54,537 nt of DNA from Myxococcus llanfairpwllgwyngyllgogerychwyrndrobwllllantysiliogogogochensis. Lineage in GTDB: Bacteria; Myxococcota; Myxococcia; Myxococcales; Myxococcaceae. The stretch covers positions 1-54,537 of the forward strand of contig NZ_VIFM01000047.1 of the NCBI RefSeq assembly GCF_006636215.1, read 5' to 3'. Shown here one piece after another: positions 33,447 through 42,365 of this stretch. The notes below the pieces were generated by a model. The model did not search any database and was not told the DNA's origin. It saw only the letters and a list, made by a program, of their open reading frames with translations. Position numbers and translations under genes: made by a program. Every line of letters starts with the position of its first letter. Positions within the stretch are counted from its first letter, which is position 1.

Positions 33447-34214
33447 ATGAAAACCAAGAGACTGGGTGTTGTTGCCGGTGCCACGTTGTTGGCGTTTGGG
33501 CTGGTCGCCGAGGCGGCGTCCCTCTTCCGCAACACGGGCACGTTGTCTGGCTGGAACTCCATCAGCCGGGAGCACCGAGGTTCGGTGAACGAGGTGACGA
33601 ACGTCACCTACGAGGGGCCGACGGGCCTCAAGATGACGCAGATCTACGATGCGGCCTACGGCGGCCGGTACCACTCGGAGGTGATGCGAAGCAACGTGTA
33701 CCGCCGAGGGGACACGGGCTTCTACGGCTTCGCGTTCCGGCTGCAGGCGGATTGGCAGTTCCAGCCGCAGTCGTACAACATCGCGCAGTTCATCGCGGAC
33801 TTCTCCGACACGGGCTGCGACGACTACATGCCGTCGAGCATGGTGTGGATTTCGGGCAACCAGCTCTTCACGCGGGTGAAGCAGGGCACCATCTGCAATC
33901 AGAAGACGGTGACGTTCGGCAATCTGGCCACGGTGACGGCGGGGGAGTGGCACAAGATTGTGATTCAGGCGAAGTGGGCCACGGATGGGACAGGCTTCTA
34001 CAAGCTGTGGTTCGACGGGACGAAGGTCCTGGAGCAGTACAACCTGAACACGACGATAGCGGATGACCGCTACTTCCAGTTCCGGGTCGGGCTGTATGCC
34101 AATGGCTGGTACGACAACGGGTACATGCAAGGCAGCCAGGGGACACGGAGCATCTGGTTCGACGAGATTGGCGTGGGGACCACCTTCGCCGACGCCGACC
34201 CCGCGCAGTGGTAG
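33447..34214 (+). CDS. Secreted polysaccharide lyase (heparin lyase I-like/PL20-like jelly roll)
   Basis: 255 residues. A Sec signal (LGVVAGATLLAFGLVAEA) precedes a single beta-jelly-roll domain. Motifs GGRYHSEVMRSNVYRRGDTGFYGFAF, YNIAQFIADFSDTGCD and GEWHKIVIQAKWATDGTGFYKLWFDG are those of the heparin lyase-I/glucuronan lyase fold, where a basic and a Tyr/His residue drive beta-elimination. A secreted enzyme for degrading acidic polysaccharide fits a predatory or saprophytic lifestyle. Which PL family (13 or 20-like) cannot be settled by eye. Confidence 0.8.
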   Translation: MKTKRLGVVAGATLLAFGLVAEAASLFRNTGTLSGWNSISREHRGSVNEVTNVTYEGPTGLKMTQIYDAAYGGRYHSEVMRSNVYRRGDTGFYGFAFRLQADWQFQPQSYNIAQFIADFSDTGCDDYMPSSMVWISGNQLFTRVKQGTICNQKTVTFGNLATVTAGEWHKIVIQAKWATDGTGFYKLWFDGTKVLEQYNLNTTIADDRYFQFRVGLYANGWYDNGYMQGSQGTRSIWFDEIGVGTTFADADPAQW

Positions 34215-34228
34215 AGAGGCAGTGCGCT

Positions 34229-34257
34229 CAGCGGGCCTGACTCGAGCAGGCCCGCTG
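34229..34257. terminator. Hairpin between convergent lyase and GAF genes
   Basis: Perfect 11-bp stem CAGCGGGCCTG/CAGGCCCGCTG with a 7-nt loop, 15 nt after the lyase stop. Confidence 0.6.
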
Positions 34258-34378
34258 CGAGGTGGGCCCTCCAGACATGTCCCTGTCGAAGGAAGACCTG
34301 AAGGAGGCTCAGCGCCTGGCGCGTCTTCCCATCGCCCGGGAAGACGCGTGAGCCCGCGGCTTCCCGGGCGTCTCCACC

Positions 34379-34966
34379 TCAGGACGTCGTGCTCGCGCAG
34401 CGCTCGATGATGGCGCGAAGCTGTGTCTGCACGCCGCTGAGCGCGCTGCGCAGCCGCGCATGTCGCAGCGAGCCGGCCAGCGCATTGGACAGGGCCTGAA
34501 GCACCGCGCTCTCGGCCGTGGGCCACGCGCGCTCCGTCCGGCAGTCGTCGAAGCCCACGAAGCCCCACCACTCGCCGCCCAGCGTGATGGGACACACCAG
34601 CAGCGAGCGGATGTCCTGGCTCTCCAGCAACTCACGCGCGGGGGACGCGAAGTCGCGGGGATGGCCCTTCACCACCTGTCCCGAGGACAGCGGCGGCACC
34701 CAGGATGGAAGCACCTCGTCATACGGCACGTTCTGGAGCTCGGGGTTGTCGAGCTGCGCGGAGGTCGAGGCCGCGGTCCACTCGTATCGCTGACTGCACA
34801 AGAGCTTCCCATCGGCGGCCTTGCTGTTCTCGAAGATATAGACACGGTCGACGTCGAGCGCGACACCCACTTGTCCAAGCGCCTCCGAGACGTTCTGGGG
34901 CTCGAAGCCCTTGTCCAACAGCAACTGCGACACATTCATGATGGCGGCGTACGCCTTCGAGGCCAT
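34379..34966 (-). CDS. GAF-domain protein
   Basis: 195 residues; GGAG upstream and helical start support the ATG at 34966 (MASKAYAAIMNVSQLLLDKG). A single GAF domain is visible: VGVALDVDRVYIFENS, an acidic turn, SLLVCPITLGGEWWGFVGFDDCRTERAW, and a C-terminal helix. GAF domains bind small ligands or act in signalling; no kinase, diguanylate cyclase or HTH is attached. Cytoplasmic, monocistronic. It is probably a stand-alone sensor domain partnering a separate output protein. Confidence 0.85.
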   Translation of the reverse strand: MASKAYAAIMNVSQLLLDKGFEPQNVSEALGQVGVALDVDRVYIFENSKAADGKLLCSQRYEWTAASTSAQLDNPELQNVPYDEVLPSWVPPLSSGQVVKGHPRDFASPARELLESQDIRSLLVCPITLGGEWWGFVGFDDCRTERAWPTAESAVLQALSNALAGSLRHARLRSALSGVQTQLRAIIERCASTTS

Positions 34967-35130
34967 GAGGGGGAACTCCAGGTGGGGGACGGGCCTGTCG
35001 CGCCGGGGGGAGCGCGAAGAAGAAGCGTCGCATGGCACGACACCCTCGGGTCAAGCCATGCTCCTGGACGTACCAGGTCCATACGCTCCGTTGCTTCCGA
35101 GCCGCCCGCGTCATTTTTCACGAGGAGACC

Positions 35131-36642
35131 ATGCCCCTTCATCCCCGCACCTTTTCCCAGACGTGGGCCCGCGCACTGGCCACGACCCTGTCACTCGCGA
35201 GCCTCGCCGGCTGCGGCCCGGAGCACGCCACCTCCGCGTCCACTGTCACCACCACGTCCGCTTCGCTCGTTCCCCTCCAGGGAGACACCTCCTGTGTCTG
35301 GGGAAGCCCGGACTGCAATCTCTGCGTCCCCGACGTGCCCGCGCGCTTCAATGAACTCCGAGACCATGGCGAGGTGCTCGGCTTCCGCCCCGGCTCGTTC
35401 AACTTCAACGTGGCCTATCCCGGTGACAATCACTGGCAGGGGATTCAACGCCTGTCACTCGGCTCCGGGCGCTACCTCGTGGTGTCCAAGCGAGACGGCA
35501 ACACCAACGGCAACGTGGGCCACGTCGTCCACCTGCCCTCGCGCAACGGTGAAGGACTGCGCCTTCGCTCCAACCGCCTGTCCCCCTCCATCTCCCAACC
35601 CGAGGACACCGCGCCACCGCTCGATGACCGCGCGGTGACGGCGCTCCCCGTACTCAATGGCTACGCCCACGGCGGAGGCATGCAGGCGGTGGGCAACATC
35701 CTCGCGCTCCCCATGGAGCAGGGCCCCGACTCCGGCCGCGTCGCGCTGTATGACTTCAACCAGGGCCTGTCTCCCGAGCCCTTCGCCTTCATCCCCGGCG
35801 CCTCCGCGAACGCGGGGACGGCCTCGCTGACGCGCCTGTCCGACCGGCGCTACCTGCTGCTGCTCGGCCAGTACGACGCGAAGGTGCTCGAGGTCTTCCT
35901 CTCCACCTCCACGGACCTCCGCTCGCCGACGAACGCGTGGACGCGCGTGGACCAGTGGGCCCGCGAGGAGCTGGCCTCCGACACCTGGGGCCCCTTCCAG
36001 AACCTCAACTTCGTCACCGACTGTCAGAACGGTCAGCTCTACCTGGTGGGCACGCTGCTCGGCGGCCTGCGCTGGGGCCCCGTCAGCGACGACTACGCCC
36101 ACCTCTACCGTGTGAGTCTGGACGGCCACCTGCGCCTGGAGCACGTCGCGGCGAAACACCTGTACTGCAGCAACGACGGCGCGCGGCAGTGCAACCTCGA
36201 CGCGGCCGGCGGAGTCTTCGTGGGCGCGGACCGCAAGCTCCTCCTCTACGCCACCGAACACGCCGACGACGGCCCCTCGGGGGCCGTGAAGATGGTGGAG
36301 TTCCGGAGCATCTGGGCGAACGACGGCTGCGGCGCCGACGTCTCGCGCGCCTTCGTCGATTTCTACGACGACTCCGACTTCACCGACCGGGGGTTCATCT
36401 TCGACTTCGCGGACCGGGGCTCGAAGAACTGGGCCCGCTTCCACGACATCGACGGGCTCAACGACAAGGTCTCCGCCGTGCGCTGGTGTCTTCCGCCCGG
36501 ACACCGCGTGCGACTCCACGCCGACTCCAACTACAGCGGCAAGACTCAGGACCTCATCGGAGACGGTTCACTGCGAGAAGTGAATCTCAATTCTTGGGGA
36601 TTTGGAGACAAGGTCTCCTCGGCGCGCTGGCTCGCGGACTGA
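35131..36642 (+). CDS. Lipoprotein with C-terminal beta/gamma-crystallin repeats
   Basis: 503 residues. The ATG at 35131 sits after GAGGAG. The signal ends in lipobox LAGC (LSLASLAGCGPE). The middle (~60-400) is a single long beta-rich domain (LNGYAHGGGMQAVGNILALPMEQ; RLSDRRYLLLLGQYDAKVLEVFLS). The last ~95 residues carry two crystallin-like motifs: FVDFYDDSDFTDRGFIF...GLNDKVSAVRW and VRLHADSNYSGKTQDLIGDG...GFGDKVSSARW. Beta/gamma-crystallin modules bind calcium; in myxobacteria the best known is spore-coat protein S. Likely a calcium-stabilised surface protein. Confidence 0.82.
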   Translation: MPLHPRTFSQTWARALATTLSLASLAGCGPEHATSASTVTTTSASLVPLQGDTSCVWGSPDCNLCVPDVPARFNELRDHGEVLGFRPGSFNFNVAYPGDNHWQGIQRLSLGSGRYLVVSKRDGNTNGNVGHVVHLPSRNGEGLRLRSNRLSPSISQPEDTAPPLDDRAVTALPVLNGYAHGGGMQAVGNILALPMEQGPDSGRVALYDFNQGLSPEPFAFIPGASANAGTASLTRLSDRRYLLLLGQYDAKVLEVFLSTSTDLRSPTNAWTRVDQWAREELASDTWGPFQNLNFVTDCQNGQLYLVGTLLGGLRWGPVSDDYAHLYRVSLDGHLRLEHVAAKHLYCSNDGARQCNLDAAGGVFVGADRKLLLYATEHADDGPSGAVKMVEFRSIWANDGCGADVSRAFVDFYDDSDFTDRGFIFDFADRGSKNWARFHDIDGLNDKVSAVRWCLPPGHRVRLHADSNYSGKTQDLIGDGSLREVNLNSWGFGDKVSSARWLAD

Positions 36643-36749
36643 AACATTCCGACACATGGCTTCAGGGGGTGGGGTGGAAATCAGCAGGTAACTTCCTGAT
36701 ACATTCTAGCGATAACTCTTTAGCCACCTCGTACGGAGTTCTGAGACCC

Positions 36750-38927
36750 ATGAGCATTCGCCGCACTGATGGTTCGAAGCCGACGGTCCTCCCCACCATT
36801 TCCGCTGAGGCTCAGCCGAAGAACACCGCGAAGACCCGGACGGCTCCGAACGTCATCAAGGACGGCTTCGGTCCCGCTGCGAAGACCACCGACCTGGCGC
36901 GCGCCGAGCAGACGCTGAAGCCACTGCCGGCGCCCGTGGGCCGCCTGTCGCTGGAGAGCAAGGAGGCGCAGTCCGCCATCCAGACCTCGCTGGAGCACCT
37001 CACCCCGGCCACCAGCAAGCCCGCGACGCAGGGGCTCCGGGGCGGCATCCAGTACCCGGCCTTCGTCCCGAAGAACGTGGAGCGCGACGAGCTGGGGATG
37101 ACGCACGTGCGCCTGGACCGGCAGCACGAGGGCGTGAAGGTCTACGCCGAGCAGGTGGTGTCTCACCTCGGCAAGGACGGCAAGGTGAGCAGCGTCACCG
37201 GTGACCAGTCCACGATTCCCGCCGGCCTGGGCACGCAGAAGCCCCAGCTGTCCCACGCGCAGGTGCTGGACATCGCGCTGAAGGACTTCGCGGGCAAGCC
37301 GGACCGCCAGCCGAACTCCGAGCGCGTCATCTACAAGGACCCGACCGGTGAGTACCGCTCCGCGTACCGCGTCGAGGTCGCCAATGTGAACGGCACCGAC
37401 AACCCGCGCCGGATGAACTACCTGGTCGACGCGAACACCGGCAAGATTTACGAGAAGTTCAACACCATCGACGGCTTCAAGAACTGCCCCTGCGCCACGC
37501 ACGGCACGGGTGACGCCGCGGCCACCAAGGGCACCAAGGGCGCCGCCGCCACCACGCCCCCGGACGTGAAGGTCTCCACCTCACCGAACGCGGCCATCAA
37601 GGACAACGCGACCGTCACCTCCAAGGTGAAGGTGGCCGACGACGTCACTGTCGACAAGCTCAAGCTGTCGCTGAACATCAGCCACACCTACAAGGGCGAC
37701 CTGTCCGTCACCTTGACCAGTCCCTCCGGCAAGAGCGCGGTGGTGCACAACCGCACCGGCGGCAGCACGGACAACGTGAAGGGCGACTTCGACCTGAGCG
37801 CCTTCGCGGGCGAGAAGGCCAAGGGCGAGTGGACGCTGACGGTGAAGGACAACGCCAAGGGCGACAGCGGCAAGCTCAACAGCTGGGGCCTGGCGATTTC
37901 GCCCAAGGCCACCCAGCCTCCCACCGAGCCCCCGAAGCCGCCCGTGCCGGGTGGCACCGCGGATGACACCTCGCTCTACAGCGGCAAGGTGGACCTGAAG
38001 ACGAAGCAGGGCGCGGACGGCACGTTCACCCTGGAGGACAACACCCGCGGCAAGGGCATCTCCACGTACGACGCGAAGAACCAGGAAGAGGCGAGCGGCA
38101 CCACGCCCTTCAAGGACGACAACAACGTCTGGGGCGAGGCGACGGACCCGAAGCGCAACCAGGCCGCCGTGGACGCGCACTACGGCGCGGCGATGACGTA
38201 CGACTTCCTCAAGGACGTGCTCGGCCGCGACTCCATCGACGGCAAGGGCGAGAAGCTCGTCAACTACGTGCACGTGAGCGAGAACTACGTCAACGCGTAC
38301 TGGGATGGCGAGAAGATGTCCTACGGCGACGGCGACGGCGTGGACTCCGGTCCGCTCACCGCGCTGGATATCGCGGGCCATGAAATCGCCCACGGCCTCA
38401 CCGAGCGCACCGCCGGTCTGGTCTACCGCGGAGAGTCCGGTGGTCTGAACGAGGCCATGAGCGACATCATGGGCGCCGGCGTGGAGTGGTACGCGTCCAC
38501 GAAGAACTCCGACGTGAAGTTCAACTGGACGATTGGCGAGACGGCCTGGACGCCGACGAACGGCGATGCGACGGACGGCCTGCGCTACATGAACGACCCC
38601 ACGAAGGACGGGTACTCCATCGACAACTACAAGGACTACCCGAAGCAGACGGAGGTGCACGGCTCCAGCGGTATCGCCAACAACGCCTTCTACCTGCTGG
38701 CCAACGGCGGGACGAACCGCACGTCCAAGCTCGAGGTGAAGGACGGCGTCGGCATGGACAAGGGCCTGAAGATTTACTACCGCGCCCTGGCCCACTACAT
38801 GACGCCGAGCACCACGTTCGCCCAGGCCCGCACCGCCACCATCCAGGCGGCCACGGACCTCTACGGCGCGGACTCCACCGAGGTGGCGAAGGTGAAGGAG
38901 AGCTGGACCGCCGTCGGTGTGAAGTAG
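36750..38927 (+). CDS. M4-family (thermolysin-like) metalloprotease with an inserted P-domain
   Basis: 725 residues from the ATG at 36750 (GGAG upstream). No classical signal peptide is seen at this start. Order: FTP/PepSY-like propeptide (~100-245), a P/Homo-B domain (~270-386; NISHTYKGDLSVTLTSPSGKS, LNSWGLAIS), then the M4 catalytic domain. Zinc ligands His544 and His548 (HEIAHG, Glu545 catalytic) and Glu568 (GGLNEAMSD) have the same spacing as thermolysin H142/H146/E166. His637 (VHGSSGIANN) matches H231. P-domains usually sit at the C-terminus of proteases; here it lies between propeptide and catalytic domain. Probably secreted after processing. Confidence 0.9.
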   Translation: MSIRRTDGSKPTVLPTISAEAQPKNTAKTRTAPNVIKDGFGPAAKTTDLARAEQTLKPLPAPVGRLSLESKEAQSAIQTSLEHLTPATSKPATQGLRGGIQYPAFVPKNVERDELGMTHVRLDRQHEGVKVYAEQVVSHLGKDGKVSSVTGDQSTIPAGLGTQKPQLSHAQVLDIALKDFAGKPDRQPNSERVIYKDPTGEYRSAYRVEVANVNGTDNPRRMNYLVDANTGKIYEKFNTIDGFKNCPCATHGTGDAAATKGTKGAAATTPPDVKVSTSPNAAIKDNATVTSKVKVADDVTVDKLKLSLNISHTYKGDLSVTLTSPSGKSAVVHNRTGGSTDNVKGDFDLSAFAGEKAKGEWTLTVKDNAKGDSGKLNSWGLAISPKATQPPTEPPKPPVPGGTADDTSLYSGKVDLKTKQGADGTFTLEDNTRGKGISTYDAKNQEEASGTTPFKDDNNVWGEATDPKRNQAAVDAHYGAAMTYDFLKDVLGRDSIDGKGEKLVNYVHVSENYVNAYWDGEKMSYGDGDGVDSGPLTALDIAGHEIAHGLTERTAGLVYRGESGGLNEAMSDIMGAGVEWYASTKNSDVKFNWTIGETAWTPTNGDATDGLRYMNDPTKDGYSIDNYKDYPKQTEVHGSSGIANNAFYLLANGGTNRTSKLEVKDGVGMDKGLKIYYRALAHYMTPSTTFAQARTATIQAATDLYGADSTEVAKVKESWTAVGVK

Positions 38928-38942
38928 CCCTGACGTTCAGGA

Positions 38943-38972
38943 CCCGGGCGCGAGGTTGACTTCGCGCCCGGG
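38943..38972. terminator. Hairpin after the M4 protease
   Basis: Perfect 11-bp stem CCCGGGCGCGA/TCGCGCCCGGG with an 8-nt loop, 16 nt after the protease stop and before the convergent lipoprotein stop. Confidence 0.6.
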
Positions 38973-39047
38973 GGACTGACGCAGCGGCGGCGACGGGAGG
39001 GGCGCCGCCGCGCCGGTCCGTTTCAAACCGCTACACGGGGTCGTGGG

Positions 39048-40421
39048 TCACAGCCTGCACAGCGTTCCGGCCGTCGTGTTGCCGTTGCAGCCGCCGAAGT
39101 AGTGGTCGGGGGTGTTGGTCTGGTAGCCGCAGTGGGTCCAGTTGCACTGGTTGCCCAGGGCATCCGTCCCAGCCGGCGTACACAAGCGCATGGGCTGGTT
39201 CGCGTTGCAGGCCGTGCCGGACGTGGTCGACACCGCGCAAGCGGACGAGCCCGTGCCCAGATAGCGCAGGTTGTCGCTGGTCCAGTAGTTGTACCGAGGG
39301 GCCGCGAGGCCATGCTGACTGGTCCAGGTGCTCGCGGTGCTCGCCGTCCAGCCCGGGGCGCACAGTTGATTGCGATTGGGCCACGTCACCACGCCCGAAC
39401 AGCCCACGAGGTTGCTCGTGAGGACCTGCTCGACGGAGCCATCCGCGCAGCCCCGCGTCGGCACGCAGAGCGCACCCGCCGTGGGGTTGCCCGCGCAGCC
39501 GCCAAAGTATTGGTTGGGCGGAGGGAGCGCGCCGAACCCGCAGTTGACCCAGTTGCACGTGTTGCCTTCGGCGTCGGTGCCCGTGGACCGGCACACGCGC
39601 ATCGGCTGTCCGGCGGGGCACGCGCTCCCCACCGTCGCGCTCACGTAGCACGCCGCCGCCGAGCCGGTGTACTTGAGGTCGTCGTTGGTCCAGTAGTGGT
39701 GCGTGGGCACGCTCGTGCCATGGAGGCCGACCCACTCGGCGGCGGTGGCCACCCGGTACCCGGGAGCGCACAGCGCGGCGCGACCCGCCCAGTTCGTACT
39801 CCCGGCACACCCCACCATGCCGTTGGAGAACGTCTGCTCGACGGAACCATCCGCGCATCCCCGAGGAACGCAGAGCGTGCCCGCCGTGGTGTTGCCCGCG
39901 CAGCCTCCGAAGAACCTGTTGGGGGTGTTCGCCAGCAAGCCGCACCCGGTCCAGTTGCAGGTATTTCCTTCTGCGTCGGTGCCGGCGGCCGTACACACTC
40001 GCATGGGCTGACCGGCGGGACAGGCGGTGCCCGTCACGTACGAGACGCTACAGGTCCCCGACACGCCGCTGTAGCGCAGGTCATCATTGGTCCAGTAGTT
40101 GTGCGCGGGCGCGAGTCCAAGGAACAGCGTGTCCCATTCCCGCGCGCTCGCGGGGCGGAAGCCAGGCGCGCAGAGCGAGGCGCGGCTGCCCCAGGTGACC
40201 TTGCCCGCGCACCCCGCCATGCCTCCCGAGAAAATCTGCTCCATGGTTCCGTCGGCACACGGAACGCCGGGAACCAGCGGTGACTCCAGGGATGACTCTT
40301 CTTGAGACACGAACTCCCCTGTCTCTTCTTCCGCTTCGATGGGCACGTTGCATGCCGTCATCCACAGCAGAGACCCCAGGGCCAGCCCCTTCACGAACAC
40401 TCTGAATCCGACGCACTTCAT
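39048..40421 (-). CDS. Lipoprotein with three Cys-rich ~130-residue repeats
   Basis: 457 residues. Signal with lipobox MTAC (ALGSLLWMTACN). Three homologous units follow (~54-187, 187-323, 323-457). Each has CADG(T/S)xEQ, xGCxGxxxW, LCAPG, YWT(N/S)D(D/N)L(R/K)Y, C-x-V, QPMR(V/L)C, GTDA(E/L)GNxCNW and FGGC(A/N)GN(T/P)TAG(T/A)LC. The conserved Cys residues would give several disulphides per unit. No named domain is recognised. Repetition and rigid disulphide structure suggest a surface or extracellular-matrix protein. Upstream of its start, 98 bp away, lies the left 86-bp repeat. Confidence 0.82.
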   Translation of the reverse strand: MKCVGFRVFVKGLALGSLLWMTACNVPIEAEEETGEFVSQEESSLESPLVPGVPCADGTMEQIFSGGMAGCAGKVTWGSRASLCAPGFRPASAREWDTLFLGLAPAHNYWTNDDLRYSGVSGTCSVSYVTGTACPAGQPMRVCTAAGTDAEGNTCNWTGCGLLANTPNRFFGGCAGNTTAGTLCVPRGCADGSVEQTFSNGMVGCAGSTNWAGRAALCAPGYRVATAAEWVGLHGTSVPTHHYWTNDDLKYTGSAAACYVSATVGSACPAGQPMRVCRSTGTDAEGNTCNWVNCGFGALPPPNQYFGGCAGNPTAGALCVPTRGCADGSVEQVLTSNLVGCSGVVTWPNRNQLCAPGWTASTASTWTSQHGLAAPRYNYWTSDNLRYLGTGSSACAVSTTSGTACNANQPMRLCTPAGTDALGNQCNWTHCGYQTNTPDHYFGGCNGNTTAGTLCRL

Positions 40422-40518
40422 GGACAGCCACTCCGATGCGACAAACCCGCTCCATGCGGCGCCGGCAGCCTTGTCGCCCCTGTCGCTGTATCACCAGCCC
40501 CCCGAACGAAGGGTGTCC

Positions 40519-40604
40519 GGGGGGCGACGGCGCGTGGGGCCCGTGTTTCATTATGGGCGGGCCGTTGGCTCAGGGGTCGAGCCGCGGGCCCTCGCCGTGC
40601 GGGG
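40519..40604. repeat. 86-bp direct repeat, left copy
   Basis: Identical to 46499-46584 except for one base (T at 40535, C at 46515). Homology ends abruptly on both sides. It contains nested inverted sequences (GGCTC...GAGCC and GGCCCG...CGGGCC), so the RNA would be highly structured. It forms the left boundary of the toxin cassette. Confidence 0.85.
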
Positions 40605-41019
40605 CTGAGCTATCCCCTCATTTGAAGGTTCTCCTCGGAGAACCCAAGGGCGACCGAGCGAGCAAACTTCGAGGGGAAGTCGAAATCCTCGAGGGTGGCG
40701 GCCGCAGTGAGGTTCTGCAGCCAGCCTGTGCCGGTGAATGATTGCCAAGCAGACCTTCTCCGAGGGGTGATGCTGCTGAAGGACACTGCATCAACCACCC
40801 CACGCCACCGCCGGGCATTGTTCACAAGCTGACGGCGAATGGTCATGCGAGGTTCCGTACTCGCTATTCCGTCCACGGGTTTCCCAATCCGTGGTCAGAA
40901 TCGCCAATGCACTCGAAGGAATGACTCTCATGTGCCGGCCGCAAGAGCAGCATGGAATCCTTCGCACGTCCAGGTCAGCCCTTGCGGCTACGCTCGCGGA
41001 ATCCAGGGGAGGGCACCAC
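40605..41019. other. Left end of toxin cassette, non-coding on the plus strand
   Basis: 415 bp between the left repeat and the TIGR02270-like gene. Apart from the possible minus-strand remnant, no gene is supported. The cassette promoter should lie here, and an earlier in-frame ATG (40921) is possible but less likely than the start at 41020. Confidence 0.35.
40610..40846 (-). pseudogene. Possible gene remnant next to the left repeat
   Basis: A 78-codon open frame from ATG 40846 to TAG at 40610, 5 bp from the repeat boundary. The codon pattern looks coding rather than random (for example ATLEDFDFPSKFARSVALGFSEEN), but I recognise no family and the ribosome binding site is weak. It may be the C-terminal remnant of a cargo gene displaced by cassette turnover. 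Confidence 0.3.
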
Positions 41020-42315
41020 ATGTTGTTGGTAGACGTGCTGGAGGAGCATCTTGACGAGGCTGAGTTTAGATGGCTGCAATGGGAGAAGTCGCTGGGCGCT
41101 CCGGACTTCACCTTGATTGAGACTGCGAGGTTGGAGGAACTCCTCCTCGCGCATCTGGATGGGCTTGTCATTGGCGCGGCCACCTCTGCCGATTCCGTGC
41201 TGCGCCCGGCCCTCGATGCAGAAGACCCCTTCCGGGTCTCCGCGGCGGCCTACTCTCTGCTTGCCCTTGGCGAGGTGGATGAGATCCTGCGGCGACTGCG
41301 TGGAGCCGAGCCCGAAGCGCGCACCGCCATTCGACGAGCACTGGAACTCAGCGAGGCCCCCGGGCTGGGTGCGCGCCTGCTTGACTTGCTGACGCGGGAA
41401 GACGCCGCCCCGCGGGCCGAGGTGTTGGAGATGCTTTCGTTCCGCCGGGAGGCACCACCCGAGGTGCTGGCGCATTATTTCGCACATGACGAGCAACGGG
41501 TGAGGGTCGCTGCCCTGCGTGCCGCAATGCCCTTACCGGAAGATGCGGCGCGAAAGCTGCTTCCCATGTTGCTGGACTCCTCCCATCCTGGCATTCGTGC
41601 GGCAGCGATGGGCGCAGGACTGACTATCGGCGTGAGGCAGGCATGGGAGGCATGCCGCGCCGCCGTGCGCGCTCACGACGAACACAGCCCCGAAGCCATG
41701 GTGCTCTTCGCCATGGGAGGCAATGAGTCGGATGTTCCCTTGCTGCTGGCGCTGCTCGACGCGGAGGACCTCCGTCCCCACGTCCTCTGGGCTCTGGGAT
41801 TCAGTGGCAGGGTGTCGGCCATGGAGGTATGCCTTTCGTACATGGAAGTGCCCGACATGGCGCGACTGGCGGGGGAGTCCTTCTCGGCCATGACGGGCTT
41901 GCGGCTGGAGGGCCCCTACGCCCTCCCTGCTGGGGAGAGGCCCGAAGGGGCTGCACCGCCGGCGGAGTTCCAGGATGATCTGGACGCGGACCTGGAGCCC
42001 AGGCCCGAGGACGACCTGCCCTGGCCGGACGTGGCCGCTATCAAGGGCTGGTGGAGAGATGAAAAGAGACGATTCGTAAAGGGCACGCGGTACCTCCACG
42101 GCCAGCCCTTTAGCGGCACCGTCCTCGTGGATGCACTCGAAACCAGTCCCATGCGGCGCCGCCACGTCCTGGCACGCGAGCTTGCACTGCGAAGTCGGGG
42201 CACGTTGATGGTGCACACACGGGCCTTCACGCACGTTCAGCGCGCGGAACTGGCCAAGGCCAGGGCCGCCAGCTCCCGAATCCGCATGCAATCCTTCGAC
42301 AGCGGCCTGCGCTGA
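41020..42315 (+). CDS. TIGR02270-like HEAT-repeat protein of a PAAR/DUF2169 cassette
   Basis: 431 residues. The start at 41020 was chosen because GGGGAGGG lies 6 nt upstream and gives MLLVDVLEEHLDEAEFRWLQWEKSL, matching how this family begins. Residues ~70-300 form HEAT-like helical repeats (DAEDPFRVSAAAYSLLALGE; DEQRVRVAALRAA; SSHPGIRAAAMGAG). The C-terminal part (VAAIKGWWRDEKRRFVKGTRYLHGQPF) is conserved in the TIGR02270 family, which recurs beside type VI secretion DUF2169 and PAAR-like genes. Probably an adaptor for effector loading; cytoplasmic. First gene of five closely packed genes. Confidence 0.75.
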   Translation: MLLVDVLEEHLDEAEFRWLQWEKSLGAPDFTLIETARLEELLLAHLDGLVIGAATSADSVLRPALDAEDPFRVSAAAYSLLALGEVDEILRRLRGAEPEARTAIRRALELSEAPGLGARLLDLLTREDAAPRAEVLEMLSFRREAPPEVLAHYFAHDEQRVRVAALRAAMPLPEDAARKLLPMLLDSSHPGIRAAAMGAGLTIGVRQAWEACRAAVRAHDEHSPEAMVLFAMGGNESDVPLLLALLDAEDLRPHVLWALGFSGRVSAMEVCLSYMEVPDMARLAGESFSAMTGLRLEGPYALPAGERPEGAAPPAEFQDDLDADLEPRPEDDLPWPDVAAIKGWWRDEKRRFVKGTRYLHGQPFSGTVLVDALETSPMRRRHVLARELALRSRGTLMVHTRAFTHVQRAELAKARAASSRIRMQSFDSGLR

Positions 42316-42365
42316 CGACGGATTCCACGCCGCTTCTCTTCCCTGGCCACACCTCGTCATCAACC

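Noticed and set aside
35937..36749. Upstream extension of the M4 protease frame by 271 codons
   Set aside because: It is a shadow of the crystallin lipoprotein gene. The ATG at 36750 has a ribosome binding site and a normal intergenic gap.
40559..40604. Resemblance of the repeat to the 5' half of a tRNA (GGGCCGT, GGCTC...GAGCC arm, CGCGG...CCGTG arm)
   Set aside because: The anticodon loop lacks U33, and no T-arm or matching 3' acceptor strand follows either copy. It may be chance or a decayed tRNA fragment; not called as a tRNA or att site.
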